This document shows, one piece after another, positions 7,551 through 15,324 of a DNA stretch of 64,000 nucleotides. Below the pieces are notes generated by a model that made no database searches, was not told the origin of the DNA, and worked only from the letters and a program-made list of their open reading frames with translations. The first letter of the stretch is position 1, and the number at the start of each line of letters is the position of its first letter. This DNA comes from an uncultured Clostridia bacterium (GTDB lineage: Bacteria; Bacillota; Clostridia; Christensenellales; Borkfalkiaceae). Location of the stretch: positions 321,406 through 385,405 of the forward strand of contig CAKQQQ010000002.1 of NCBI GenBank assembly GCA_934271065.1, read 5' to 3'. Made by a program: the position numbers and the translations under genes.

Positions 7551-7828
7551 CAGCCACAGGTAATTGCGTTAGAACCCGCCAAAACGTCGCAATTTTCGCG
7601 CTTTTTGTCAAATTCTCGCTTGATGTATTGATATACACCTGCGTTCGCCTTTACCAAAAATCATCGAAAATATCGGCGTTTTGGTTGCCTGCAAGTCTTG
7701 CCTTGCGTTTTTAGGTTAAGACAAGGTGTATGAGCGCGTTAATACTGCGCGTATAACACGCGAACGCAACGACGTATTAGCCAAAAACACAATGCAAGAC
7801 CGAGTTCGAACGCAATCACCTGTGGCTG
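7551..7828. repeat. Two-armed inverted-repeat element, copy 1 (278 bp)
   Basis: Non-coding element bounded by 25-bp terminal inverted repeats (7551-7575 and 7804-7828; two mismatches, beginning CAGCCACAGGT). Inside are two further inverted-repeat pairs: 7579-7598 with 7665-7684 (17 of 20 positions) and 7695-7718 with 7778-7800. The whole can fold as a closing stem carrying two long hairpin arms. A second copy lies in opposite orientation at 40625-40905. It has no coding frame of note and sits between the galE terminator and the minD promoter. It resembles a MITE or a REP/RIB-type palindromic element; I do not recognise the family. Confidence 0.85.
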
Positions 7829-7900
7829 CGCTTTCGTTACGGGCGGCGTTATCAGACGGCGACACCTTTTGCAGGGGCGGAGTTGTTTTTTTTCGGGGCA

Positions 7901-7928
7901 AAAAAAGACGGACGCTTTCGCGTCCGTC
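7901..7928 (-). terminator. Terminator of galE
   Basis: 9-bp stem GACGGACGC / GCGTCCGTC with a 4-base loop, followed on the minus strand by seven T. It lies 24 bp after the galE stop codon. Confidence 0.9.
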
Positions 7929-7951
7929 ACGGTTATTAAGATTATAAGTCG

Positions 7952-8974
7952 TTATTTCGCGTCGCCGTAACCGTCGGGGTTTTTAGTCTGCCAGTTGAGC
8001 GCGTCGCGGCACATATCGTCGAGCGTTTTTTCGGCTTTGAAGCCTATGAGTTCGTAAGCCTTGCGCGGATCTGCGTAGCACTCGGCTATATCGCCAGGTC
8101 TACGCGGATCGATGACGTAAGGAATTTCTTTGCCCGCCGCCTTGGAGAAAGATTTGATCATTTCGAGAACGCTGTACCCTTTGCCCGTGCCGAGATTTAC
8201 GATATACAGCCCCGAACCCGTAAGCAGTTTGTTTACCGCGAGAACGTGTCCCCTTGCAAGGTCCACGACGTGGATATAGTCTCTTACGCCCGTTCCGTCG
8301 GGAGTGGGATAGTCGTTGCCGAAAACGTGTACTTCTTTGAGTTTGCCTACGGCGACCTTGGTAATGTACGGGCAGAGATTGTTGGGTATTCCGTTGGGAT
8401 CTTCGCCGATAAGCCCCGACGGGTGCGCGCCTATCGGGTTGAAGTACCGAAGTATAGCGATATTGAATTTATCGTCGGCTTTGGCTAAGTCTTTGAGAAT
8501 GTATTCGATGAATAGTTTGCTCGAACCGTAAGGATTGGTGGTAGAAAGCGGAAAATCTTCCGTAATGGGAACGGTATGCGGATTGCCGTAAACCGTCGCC
8601 GACGACGAAAAGACGAGATTTTTACAATCAAACTCTCTCATAACGTCGATCAGGGCGAGCATTCCGCCGATGTTGTTTTCGTAGTATTCGACGGGTTTGG
8701 CGACCGATTCGCCTACGGCTTTATACCCCGCGAAGTTTATAACCGCGTCTATATCGTTTTCTTTGAAAACTTTACGCATCGCGTCTTTATCGCAGACGTC
8801 GTACTTATAAAATTTTAACTGCCTGCCGACTATTTTTTCGACGCGTTTTACCGCTTCGATCTTACTGTTGTAAAGATTGTCGACAATCACGACGTCGTAG
8901 CCGGCGTTGATGAGTTCGATAGTCGTATGGCTTCCGATGTAACCGGCACCGCCGGTAACGAGAATGGTTTTCAT
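7952..8974 (-). CDS. galE: UDP-glucose 4-epimerase
   Basis: Interconverts UDP-glucose and UDP-galactose for Leloir metabolism and surface glycans. The 340 residues show the NAD-binding GGAGYIGSHT at 7-16, the NFAGYKAVGESV segment, the catalytic SSSATVYG and YGSSK (YxxxK), and RYFNPIGAHPSG, all typical of GalE. Preceded by an AAAGGAG ribosome-binding site. It lies 51 bp downstream of tyrS in the same direction and ends at a strong terminator, so the two may be cotranscribed. The linkage to tyrS has no metabolic logic that I can see. Confidence 0.95.
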   Translation of the reverse strand: MKTILVTGGAGYIGSHTTIELINAGYDVVIVDNLYNSKIEAVKRVEKIVGRQLKFYKYDVCDKDAMRKVFKENDIDAVINFAGYKAVGESVAKPVEYYENNIGGMLALIDVMREFDCKNLVFSSSATVYGNPHTVPITEDFPLSTTNPYGSSKLFIEYILKDLAKADDKFNIAILRYFNPIGAHPSGLIGEDPNGIPNNLCPYITKVAVGKLKEVHVFGNDYPTPDGTGVRDYIHVVDLARGHVLAVNKLLTGSGLYIVNLGTGKGYSVLEMIKSFSKAAGKEIPYVIDPRRPGDIAECYADPRKAYELIGFKAEKTLDDMCRDALNWQTKNPDGYGDAK

Positions 8975-9025
8975 ATTATCGTCTCCTTTACTTTATATCT
9001 TTATTTATTCGCGCGTTGACGCGTT

Positions 9026-10234
9026 TTATTTCAATATTACGTTGACGTGGACTTTTTTGCCCTTGTGCAGGACGAAACTGCCCTTTTCGCGAAGCGACGC
9101 GGGTATGTCGAGATCGCCCGACGCGAGTTTTATATCGTCGAGAGTAACCCCGCCGCCGTCGATAAGCCGTCTCGCTTCGCCTTTGGATTTGGCTATTCCG
9201 CACGCGACCATAACGTCGGGAACGCTCGCCGCGTTTTCGACTTCGACCGAAGGCATATCGTCTACGTTTCCGCCGAACGCCGCCCTGGCTTGTTTAGCCG
9301 CGAGCAACGCCTTTTCTTCGCCGTGAACGAGTTTCGTTACTTCGAACGCAAGCCGTTCTTTCGCGGCGTTCATACGCTCGTCGTTATACTTGGTAAGTTC
9401 GGCTATCTCGTCCATATCCATAAACGTCAGCAAACGCATACATTCCGCAACCTTGCAGTCTTCCACGTTTCTGAAATACTGATAGAAGTCGTATACCGGG
9501 CATTTGTTTTCGTCAAGCCAGAGTGCGCCTTTCTGCGTCTTGCCCATCTTCTTGCCTTCGCTGTTGAGAAGCAAGGTGCAAGTAAGGCAATAAGCCGGTT
9601 TACTCTCTTTACGACGGATAAGGTCCACCCCCGCGAGCATATTCGACCATTGATCGTCGCCGCCGAGTTCGAGTTCGCAACCGTACTTGCGGTTAAGGTA
9701 CAGAAAGTCGTAGCCCTGCATAAGCATATAGTTAAACTCGAAGAACGTAAGCCCCTTTTCCATACGCTGTTTGAAGCATTTGGCGGTAAGCATTTCGTTG
9801 ACCGAAAAATAAACGCCTATATCCCTGAGAAAGTCGACGTAGTTAAGGTCTAAAAGCCAGTCGGCGTTGTTGGCGATGATCGCGCCCTTTTCGCCGTCGA
9901 AGTCGATAAATCTCGACATCTGCTTTTTGAAACAGTCGATGTTATGGTCTATGGTTTCGCGCGTGAGCATCTGGCGCATATCGCTTCTGCCCGACGGATC
10001 GCCTATCATACCCGTTCCGCCGCCGAAAAGCGCGATAGGTCTGTGACCGCAACGCTGCATCCACGCCATCGCCATTATGGGAATATAATGCCCTATATGC
10101 AAACTGTCCGCCGTAGGATCGAACCCGACGTAAAAAGTCAGGCTCTTTTCGTCCATAAGTTTATGCAATTCGTCGCCGTATACGGTCTGTTTTATAAACC
10201 CGCGTTCGCTGAGAATATCCATTGCGTTTTTCAT
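9026..10234 (-). CDS. tyrS: Tyrosyl-tRNA synthetase
   Basis: Class I aminoacyl-tRNA synthetase, 402 residues. It has the HIGH motif as SLHIGHYIP, FGGGTGMIGDPSG, the tyrosine-pocket LQGYDFLYL equivalent (MLMQGYDFLYL), the KMSKS motif as KMGKT and a C-terminal S4-like RNA-binding domain (ARRLIDGGGVTL). The upstream region has no T-box; instead a promoter and a 5'-end hairpin precede a weak AAGGGG ribosome-binding site. Confidence 0.96.
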   Translation of the reverse strand: MKNAMDILSERGFIKQTVYGDELHKLMDEKSLTFYVGFDPTADSLHIGHYIPIMAMAWMQRCGHRPIALFGGGTGMIGDPSGRSDMRQMLTRETIDHNIDCFKKQMSRFIDFDGEKGAIIANNADWLLDLNYVDFLRDIGVYFSVNEMLTAKCFKQRMEKGLTFFEFNYMLMQGYDFLYLNRKYGCELELGGDDQWSNMLAGVDLIRRKESKPAYCLTCTLLLNSEGKKMGKTQKGALWLDENKCPVYDFYQYFRNVEDCKVAECMRLLTFMDMDEIAELTKYNDERMNAAKERLAFEVTKLVHGEEKALLAAKQARAAFGGNVDDMPSVEVENAASVPDVMVACGIAKSKGEARRLIDGGGVTLDDIKLASGDLDIPASLREKGSFVLHKGKKVHVNVILK

Positions 10235-10256
10235 TGAAAAACCCCTTAAAAAAGTA

Positions 10257-10284
10257 ATCGAGGAAAATTTCTTTCTTCCTCGAT
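10257..10284 (-). terminator. Hairpin: recF-operon terminator or tyrS leader stem
   Basis: A 9-bp stem (ATCGAGGAA / TTCCTCGAT) followed on the minus strand by a T-rich run (TTACTTTTTT). It would end transcription coming from comF. It also lies at the very 5' end of a message started by the promoter just upstream, where it would form a leader hairpin for tyrS. Confidence 0.6.
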
Positions 10285-10285
10285 C

Positions 10286-10314
10286 ATTTTACTATATTTA
10301 TTTTTATTTTACAA
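10286..10314 (-). promoter_or_regulatory. Promoter of tyrS
   Basis: Minus-strand TTGTAA, 17-bp spacer, TAAAAT. Transcription would start at the 5' base of the following hairpin. Confidence 0.55.
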
Positions 10315-10436
10315 TTGTTTACGACGCGATTTGCCGAAAAAGCCAAAATAATTAAAATACCGTACAATCCGCGACGGGTTTTTACCCTTTCGCAATGCGT
10401 TTTTCGGCTTACGCGTCGCCGAAAACTTACGCTGGG

Positions 10437-11165
10437 TTACGATTTGTGCGCCACAGAAAATTTACGCGCGGTTACCGCCACGGTAAGCGCGATTACCGAT
10501 TCCGCGCCCGCGCTTTTAAGAGATTTCGCCACGGAATCTATCGTAGAACCGGTAGTCATAACGTCGTCTACTATAAGCACCGTTCTGCCTATCACTTCCG
10601 ACTTCTTCGCGACGGTAAAACTTCCGTCGAGATTTCTTCTGCGCTCTTCGCGCGTCAGCCCCACCTGCCTGTTGTTTCCGCTCTTTTTGACTAACACGTC
10701 GTCGCCGAGCGGAATACCCGCAAGATACGCTATCCGCCGCGCGAGCAGCCTGCCCTGATTATATCCGCGCTTTCTTTCGCGGCTTTTCGTCATAGGAACG
10801 TAAACCACGATATCCGCTTTATAGCCGCACGTTATAAACTTCTCAAACGCTTCTTCCGCCAGCCTGTCGGCAAGATACGCCTTTGACGAAAATTTCATCG
10901 CGCGGATCAGTTTCTTGATCTCGCCGTTATACAAAAACTCGCTTCGCGCGTAGTCGAAATGCACGTTTTTATCCCGACAGCAGTCGCAGTATTCCACGGG
11001 GTATTCGACGGGGCTTCCGCAATGATCGCAGATATACCCGTCGTTCCTTTCGAAGCGCGAAAGACATTCGTCGCAGAAAGCCTTGCCGTTGAAGTTTTCT
11101 CTGCCGCAGTCGTTACAGGTAAGCAGCGGATTAAATATTTTATCTTTTAGTTTAAGCCATTGCAT
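10437..11165 (-). CDS. comF: ComF family phosphoribosyltransferase-like protein
   Basis: A 242-residue ComF homologue. The N-terminal zinc-binding part has four CxxC pairs (CNDC, CDEC, CDHC, CDCC), and the C-terminal phosphoribosyltransferase fold carries VYVPMTKSRERKRGYNQ and the PRPP loop VLIVDDVMTTGST. In Bacillus ComF serves DNA uptake; in most anaerobes its role is undefined. It is the last gene of the recF-mrp-DUF1461-comF operon. The link with recF suggests DNA metabolism, but no competence genes are in the window. The start ATG has a weak ribosome-binding site. Confidence 0.85.
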   Translation of the reverse strand: MQWLKLKDKIFNPLLTCNDCGRENFNGKAFCDECLSRFERNDGYICDHCGSPVEYPVEYCDCCRDKNVHFDYARSEFLYNGEIKKLIRAMKFSSKAYLADRLAEEAFEKFITCGYKADIVVYVPMTKSRERKRGYNQGRLLARRIAYLAGIPLGDDVLVKKSGNNRQVGLTREERRRNLDGSFTVAKKSEVIGRTVLIVDDVMTTGSTIDSVAKSLKSAGAESVIALTVAVTARKFSVAHKS

Positions 11166-11189
11166 ATCTCGGTTTCGCCCGTATATTCG

Positions 11190-11972
11190 TTACGGGCGCG
11201 GCGGCGCGTTTTTGGGCGACGAGATCTTTTTGTTGAACAACGCCGCGCCCGCCACGGTTATAACGAGCAGGGCTACCCATATCGCCGCGATGATCGGCAC
11301 TATGCCCGTGAATATTTCGCCTATCATATTTATCATTACGCCGTAGCCGAAACGCCATTGCTTCCCCGAAAAGAATATTTCGTGAAAAAGCGTGAAAGCA
11401 AAGTCGAAGTTTATCGCCGCCGTAACGCCGATTACGGCTAAGACCGCCAGACACGCGCCGAGCGTTACGAATACGGTTTTTCTGCAATACAGGTAATACT
11501 CTTTTTTGAAAATCAAGCCGAGAATCAGCGTCGTTACGAACACGATCGCGGCGACGATACATATAATCACGCCCGCGCCGAACAATTTTTTGACGTCCGA
11601 CATATGCGTGACTTCGAGACAGCCCGAATCGAGCGGCTCGCCCCTTTCGTCAAGGAAAATTTCAAGCCGTTTTCCGTCCTTTTCGATATTGAGATCGTCT
11701 TCGAGATACAAGCAGTACCGCATCGTATGGTTCATAAGCGACAGAAGTTGCTCTTCGGTCATATTCGCGACGTAATTTTTCGCGTCGGCGTCGTCTATAT
11801 ACGCGGACTGCGCGCGGACCTTTTCGAGCGTGCCGTGCTTACGGAATTGCGCCTTGTAAAAAGAATTGCTCGTCGCGGGGACTATTACCGCTATAAACCC
11901 CGCCAGCAAAAACGCAGACAGAGTAAAAAGTACGGTCAACAGGTTGGCTAAAACGCCTTTCGCTCTTTTCAT
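11190..11972 (-). CDS. DUF1461 (TIGR01906) integral membrane protein
   Basis: A 260-residue membrane protein of unknown function. Residues about 7-35 form a first membrane segment, then comes an extracytoplasmic domain of about 100 residues with an LLSLMNHTMRYCLYLED stretch, and then three further membrane segments. The conserved motif FHEIFFSGKQWRF between the third and fourth segments identifies DUF1461. I place the start at the ATG 11972, which overlaps the mrp stop as ATGA; a frame extends 14 codons further upstream but into mrp. Its function is not known from the family. Confidence 0.75.
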   Translation of the reverse strand: MKRAKGVLANLLTVLFTLSAFLLAGFIAVIVPATSNSFYKAQFRKHGTLEKVRAQSAYIDDADAKNYVANMTEEQLLSLMNHTMRYCLYLEDDLNIEKDGKRLEIFLDERGEPLDSGCLEVTHMSDVKKLFGAGVIICIVAAIVFVTTLILGLIFKKEYYLYCRKTVFVTLGACLAVLAVIGVTAAINFDFAFTLFHEIFFSGKQWRFGYGVMINMIGEIFTGIVPIIAAIWVALLVITVAGAALFNKKISSPKNAPPRP

Positions 11973-12787
11973 AATCTCGTTATCGCTTCGATCGCGCCTT
12001 CTATTAAAGAACAATCCGCGCTCTCGATTTCGCCCTTATCCGCCGCCGACGCGAGTTTTTCGTCTACGGGCAGTTTCGCCAGCACGGGCAGAGAGTACTT
12101 GGCGGCTACTTCGGATATTCCGCCTTTGCCGAACGGATAGAACTTTTCGCCGCAATGCGGACATACGAAATAACTCATATTTTCGACCACGCCGAGAATT
12201 TTGATATTCATCATATTCGCCATTTTAACGGCTTTTTCGACTATCATCGATACGAGATCCTGCGGGGTGGTAACCACGACTATTCCGTCTACGGGCAGAG
12301 ACTGAAACACCGTCAACGGAACGTCGCCCGTTCCCGGCGGCATATCGACGTACATATAATCCACGTCGCCCCACGCGACGTCGGTATAAAACTGTTGCGC
12401 CGCGCCGCTTATTACCGGCCCGCGCCAGACCACGGGATCGCCGTCGTCGGGCAGAAGCAGGTTCATAGACATCATCTCCACGCCTTGCGAAGTCTTTACG
12501 GGAAGAATACCGCTTCCGTCGGGCAACGCCTGCGCCTTTTCGGTTACGCCGAACGCTTTGGGGGCGGAAGGTCCGGTAATATCGGCGTCGAGTACCGCCA
12601 CCTTATAGCCCTTACGCAACGTCGCGACGGCGAGAAGGTCGGTTACCATAGACTTACCAACTCCGCCCTTGCCGCTGACTACGGCTATGATTTTTTTGAT
12701 GCGAGAGTCTTCTCTCGGCTTTACCTTAAAATCCGTTTTCTCGCAGTTTTCGCCGCAAGAAGAACAATCGTGATTACATTCGCTCAT
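11969..12787 (-). CDS. mrp: Mrp/NBP35-type Fe-S cluster carrier ATPase
   Basis: P-loop ATPase of the ApbC/Nbp35 family (272 residues) proposed to carry and deliver [4Fe-4S] clusters. The N-terminal tail has the cysteine set CNHDCSSCGENC, the deviant Walker A is SGKGGVGKSM at about 38-47, followed by DADITGPSAPKAFG, PPGTGDVPLT and the C-terminal CPHCG pair that binds the bridging cluster. Many Fe-S enzymes in this organism, including the hydrogenase, could be clients (inference). Its ATG overlaps the recF stop and its stop overlaps the next ATG. Confidence 0.9.
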   Translation of the reverse strand: MSECNHDCSSCGENCEKTDFKVKPREDSRIKKIIAVVSGKGGVGKSMVTDLLAVATLRKGYKVAVLDADITGPSAPKAFGVTEKAQALPDGSGILPVKTSQGVEMMSMNLLLPDDGDPVVWRGPVISGAAQQFYTDVAWGDVDYMYVDMPPGTGDVPLTVFQSLPVDGIVVVTTPQDLVSMIVEKAVKMANMMNIKILGVVENMSYFVCPHCGEKFYPFGKGGISEVAAKYSLPVLAKLPVDEKLASAADKGEIESADCSLIEGAIEAITRL

Positions 12788-13872
12788 TTTATTATCCTGC
12801 CTTTTTCTATAACGATATTGTTGTAATTTTCGTAAAACGGAACGCAGTCGGGCTCGGTACAGGTAATTATCGTCTGCATATTTTTAACACGATCGACTAT
12901 CCTTTCCCTGCGCCCGCGTTCTAGTTCGCTCATCGCGTCGTCGAGAATAAGCACGGGGTATTCGCCGTAACGCTCTTTGAAAATCTCGGTTTCGGCGAGT
13001 TTGAGCGCGATGGCGGCGGTGCGTTGCTGACCTTGCGAGCCGTAAACCTTCACGTCCGTTCCGTCCACCCTGATTTTCAGGTCGTCGCGGTGCGGACCTA
13101 CCGACGTGTACCCTACGTCTATATCCCTTTCCGCCCGTTCGCGAAGCGCCGCGCCGAACGCCGCGGCAATCTCGCTCTCGCTGCCCGAAAACTTCTCTTC
13201 GCCTTCGATTTTAATACTCTCCTTTCCGCCCGTCACGTCCGAATACGCCTTTTCGCAAAGCGGGGATAACCGCTCTATAAACGCGTTTCTTTCGTAAATG
13301 ATTTTCGCGCCGTATCGCGCGAGACTTTCGTCCCACACGGGCAACGTGTCGAGTACGAGCGCGCGGTTTTCGTCTTTCAGAAGCGCGTTTCGCTGTGAAA
13401 GAATTTTTTTATAGCGTTGAAGCGCGTAATAGTACGGGCGCGACAACTGCGACAGCGACACGTCGAGAAACCGTCTGCGGTCTTCGGGCGCATCCTGAAT
13501 AAGGCGGAGTTCGGACGGATTGAAAAATACCGAGTTGATATTGCCGAGCAATTCGCCGCTTCGGGATATTTTCACGTCGTTTACCTTAACTTCTTTGGCG
13601 TTATCCGAATAGAAATCGATACTCACTTTAACTTCGCCGTACCGACCTTGCGCAAACCCGACGACGGACGCTTTTTCCGCGCCCTTGCGTATGACCTGCC
13701 TGTCCCGCGCGGCGCGCGGAGAATATCCGGCGCAAAGATAAAAAATCGCTTCCGCCGAATTGGTCTTGCCCTGCGCGTTTCCGCCGCTGACGATATTGAT
13801 ACCGTCCGAAAACTCGAAAGTCTCTCTCTCGTAGTTACGGAAATCGATAAGTTGAAGTTTTTTGACGTTCAT
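12784..13872 (-). CDS. recF: DNA replication/repair protein RecF
   Basis: SMC-like ATPase that loads RecA at gaps. The 362 residues show the Walker A GGNAQGKTNSAEAI, the LLGNINSVFFNPSEL and FLDVSLSQL segments, the ABC-type signature GSQGQQRTAAI and Walker B VLILDDAMSELE. In most Firmicutes recF follows dnaN; here it is divergent from dnaA with 104 bp between them, and dnaN is absent. First gene of a four-gene operon with three successive close junctions. Confidence 0.95.
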   Translation of the reverse strand: MNVKKLQLIDFRNYERETFEFSDGINIVSGGNAQGKTNSAEAIFYLCAGYSPRAARDRQVIRKGAEKASVVGFAQGRYGEVKVSIDFYSDNAKEVKVNDVKISRSGELLGNINSVFFNPSELRLIQDAPEDRRRFLDVSLSQLSRPYYYALQRYKKILSQRNALLKDENRALVLDTLPVWDESLARYGAKIIYERNAFIERLSPLCEKAYSDVTGGKESIKIEGEEKFSGSESEIAAAFGAALRERAERDIDVGYTSVGPHRDDLKIRVDGTDVKVYGSQGQQRTAAIALKLAETEIFKERYGEYPVLILDDAMSELERGRRERIVDRVKNMQTIITCTEPDCVPFYENYNNIVIEKGRIIK

Positions 13873-13884
13873 ATCTTTAAGTTC

Positions 13885-13913
13885 TTGCTTTTTTTCGGAT
13901 TTTATTATATTAT
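13885..13913 (+). promoter_or_regulatory. Promoter of dnaA
   Basis: Plus-strand TTGCTT, 17-bp spacer, TATTAT. The -35 hexamer is poor. No DnaA box (TTATNCACA) is visible in the 104-bp interval. Confidence 0.45.
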
Positions 13914-13937
13914 ATAAAATACTACGGAATTAGTAAA
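13909..13937 (-). promoter_or_regulatory. Promoter of the recF operon
   Basis: Minus-strand TTTACT, 17-bp spacer, TATAAT. Its -10 box occupies nearly the same base pairs as the -10 box of the dnaA promoter on the other strand. Confidence 0.55.
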
Positions 13938-13976
13938 GCGTTTTTGATTTGAAAAATCGTTACGGAGAAAGATAAA

Positions 13977-15320
13977 ATGGACGGATACGAAATAATCTGG
14001 CAACAGGCTCTTATCGAATTGCAAAAGACGATCAGCCCCATAACTTACTCGACTTTTATAGAACAACTCAAACCCGTCGATCTCGACGGGCGTAAACTCG
14101 TGCTGGTAACGCCGTCTAAACTCTTCGCGCAACAAGCCGAAAAGGTCATAGACAAAATCCGCGCCGCGCTCAAAAACTCTAATTCGGGCATTACCGACGT
14201 CAAGGTTTACGTCGGCGACGGAAAGGAAGACTATCTTTCGCAGCGCGTGTACGAAGTCGAACGTGAAGAAATAGAATCCACTCCGCTCAACCCGAAATAC
14301 ACCTTCGACACGTTCGTCGTGGGCGATTGCAACCGCTATCTGTACGCCGCCGCGAAGGCGGTGGCGGAAAACCCCGGTTCGGGATACAATCCGCTGTTTA
14401 TCTACGGCGGCGCGGGGCTTGGCAAAACGCATATAATGCACGCTATCGCAAACTACGTCAAAAGCAACAACCCGCTTATGACCGTAATTTACGCCACCTG
14501 CGAAAAGTTCACCAGCGACCTTATCTCTAATATCCGTTCGGGCAAAGCCTACGACAAGGAAGGCGTGGCGTTCAGAAACCGCTACCGCAACGTAGACGTG
14601 CTTTTAATCGACGATATTCAGTTTCTCGCCGGCAAACAAGCCACGCAGGAAGAATTCTTCCATACCTTTAACGAACTTTACGGGCAGAACAAGCAGATAG
14701 TGCTGAGCGCGGACTGCCCGCCCAAAGAACTCTCTCTGCTGTCGGACAGGCTTACCACGCGTTTCGAGTGCGGGCTTATGGCGCAGGTGCTTCCGCCCGA
14801 CGTGGAAACGAAAATAGCCATACTGCAAAAGAAAGCCGAAGCCAAAAAATTCATACTTTCGCTCGACGTCGCGCTGTATCTCGCCGAACTTTCGGATAAC
14901 GACGTGCGCTCGCTCGAAGGTATGCTGAACAAGGTCATCTTCGCGTCTATGCTGCACGAACGCCCCATAACGCTCGACCTTGCCAAAGACGCTCTGGCGG
15001 AAAGCGCGCAGGCGGACGACCGCGACGAAACGCTCTCCGCCGACGACGTAATCAACGCGGTATGCTCGTTCTTCAAGATATCTAAAGCCGACCTTATCGG
15101 CAAAAAGAAAAACAAAGAAATAGTAGAACCGAGACAGATATGCGCGTATCTTATGACGGAACTTCTGTCTATACCGCTCGTTTCGATAGGTCAGGCTCTC
15201 GGCGGAAGAGACCATACCACGGTCATTCACTCGCGCGATAAAATCGCCGAACTCGTAAAAGACAGCCCCAAAACCGCAACGACCGTAAAAGACGTGAGAA
15301 ATCTCATTCTTAAAAAATAA
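13977..15320 (+). CDS. dnaA: Chromosomal replication initiator DnaA
   Basis: Initiator AAA+ ATPase of 447 residues that melts the origin. Domain I opens with a WQQALIELQKTIS stretch; domain III has Walker A GGAGLGKTHIMHA, Walker B VLLIDDIQFL and TRFECGL; domain IV has the DNA-binding signature GGRDHTTVIHSRDKI. Start ATG after GGAGAAAG. The context is unusual: mnmG follows 4 bp later and recF is divergent, while dnaN, gyrB and rpmH are not here. Surrounding DNA has no cluster of DnaA boxes. Confidence 0.98.
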   Translation: MDGYEIIWQQALIELQKTISPITYSTFIEQLKPVDLDGRKLVLVTPSKLFAQQAEKVIDKIRAALKNSNSGITDVKVYVGDGKEDYLSQRVYEVEREEIESTPLNPKYTFDTFVVGDCNRYLYAAAKAVAENPGSGYNPLFIYGGAGLGKTHIMHAIANYVKSNNPLMTVIYATCEKFTSDLISNIRSGKAYDKEGVAFRNRYRNVDVLLIDDIQFLAGKQATQEEFFHTFNELYGQNKQIVLSADCPPKELSLLSDRLTTRFECGLMAQVLPPDVETKIAILQKKAEAKKFILSLDVALYLAELSDNDVRSLEGMLNKVIFASMLHERPITLDLAKDALAESAQADDRDETLSADDVINAVCSFFKISKADLIGKKKNKEIVEPRQICAYLMTELLSIPLVSIGQALGGRDHTTVIHSRDKIAELVKDSPKTATTVKDVRNLILKK

Positions 15321-15324
15321 CGCT

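Noticed and set aside
10235..10436. Possible T-box riboswitch upstream of tyrS
   Set aside because: No AGGGTGGNACCGCG-like antiterminator motif and not enough leader length after the predicted promoter.
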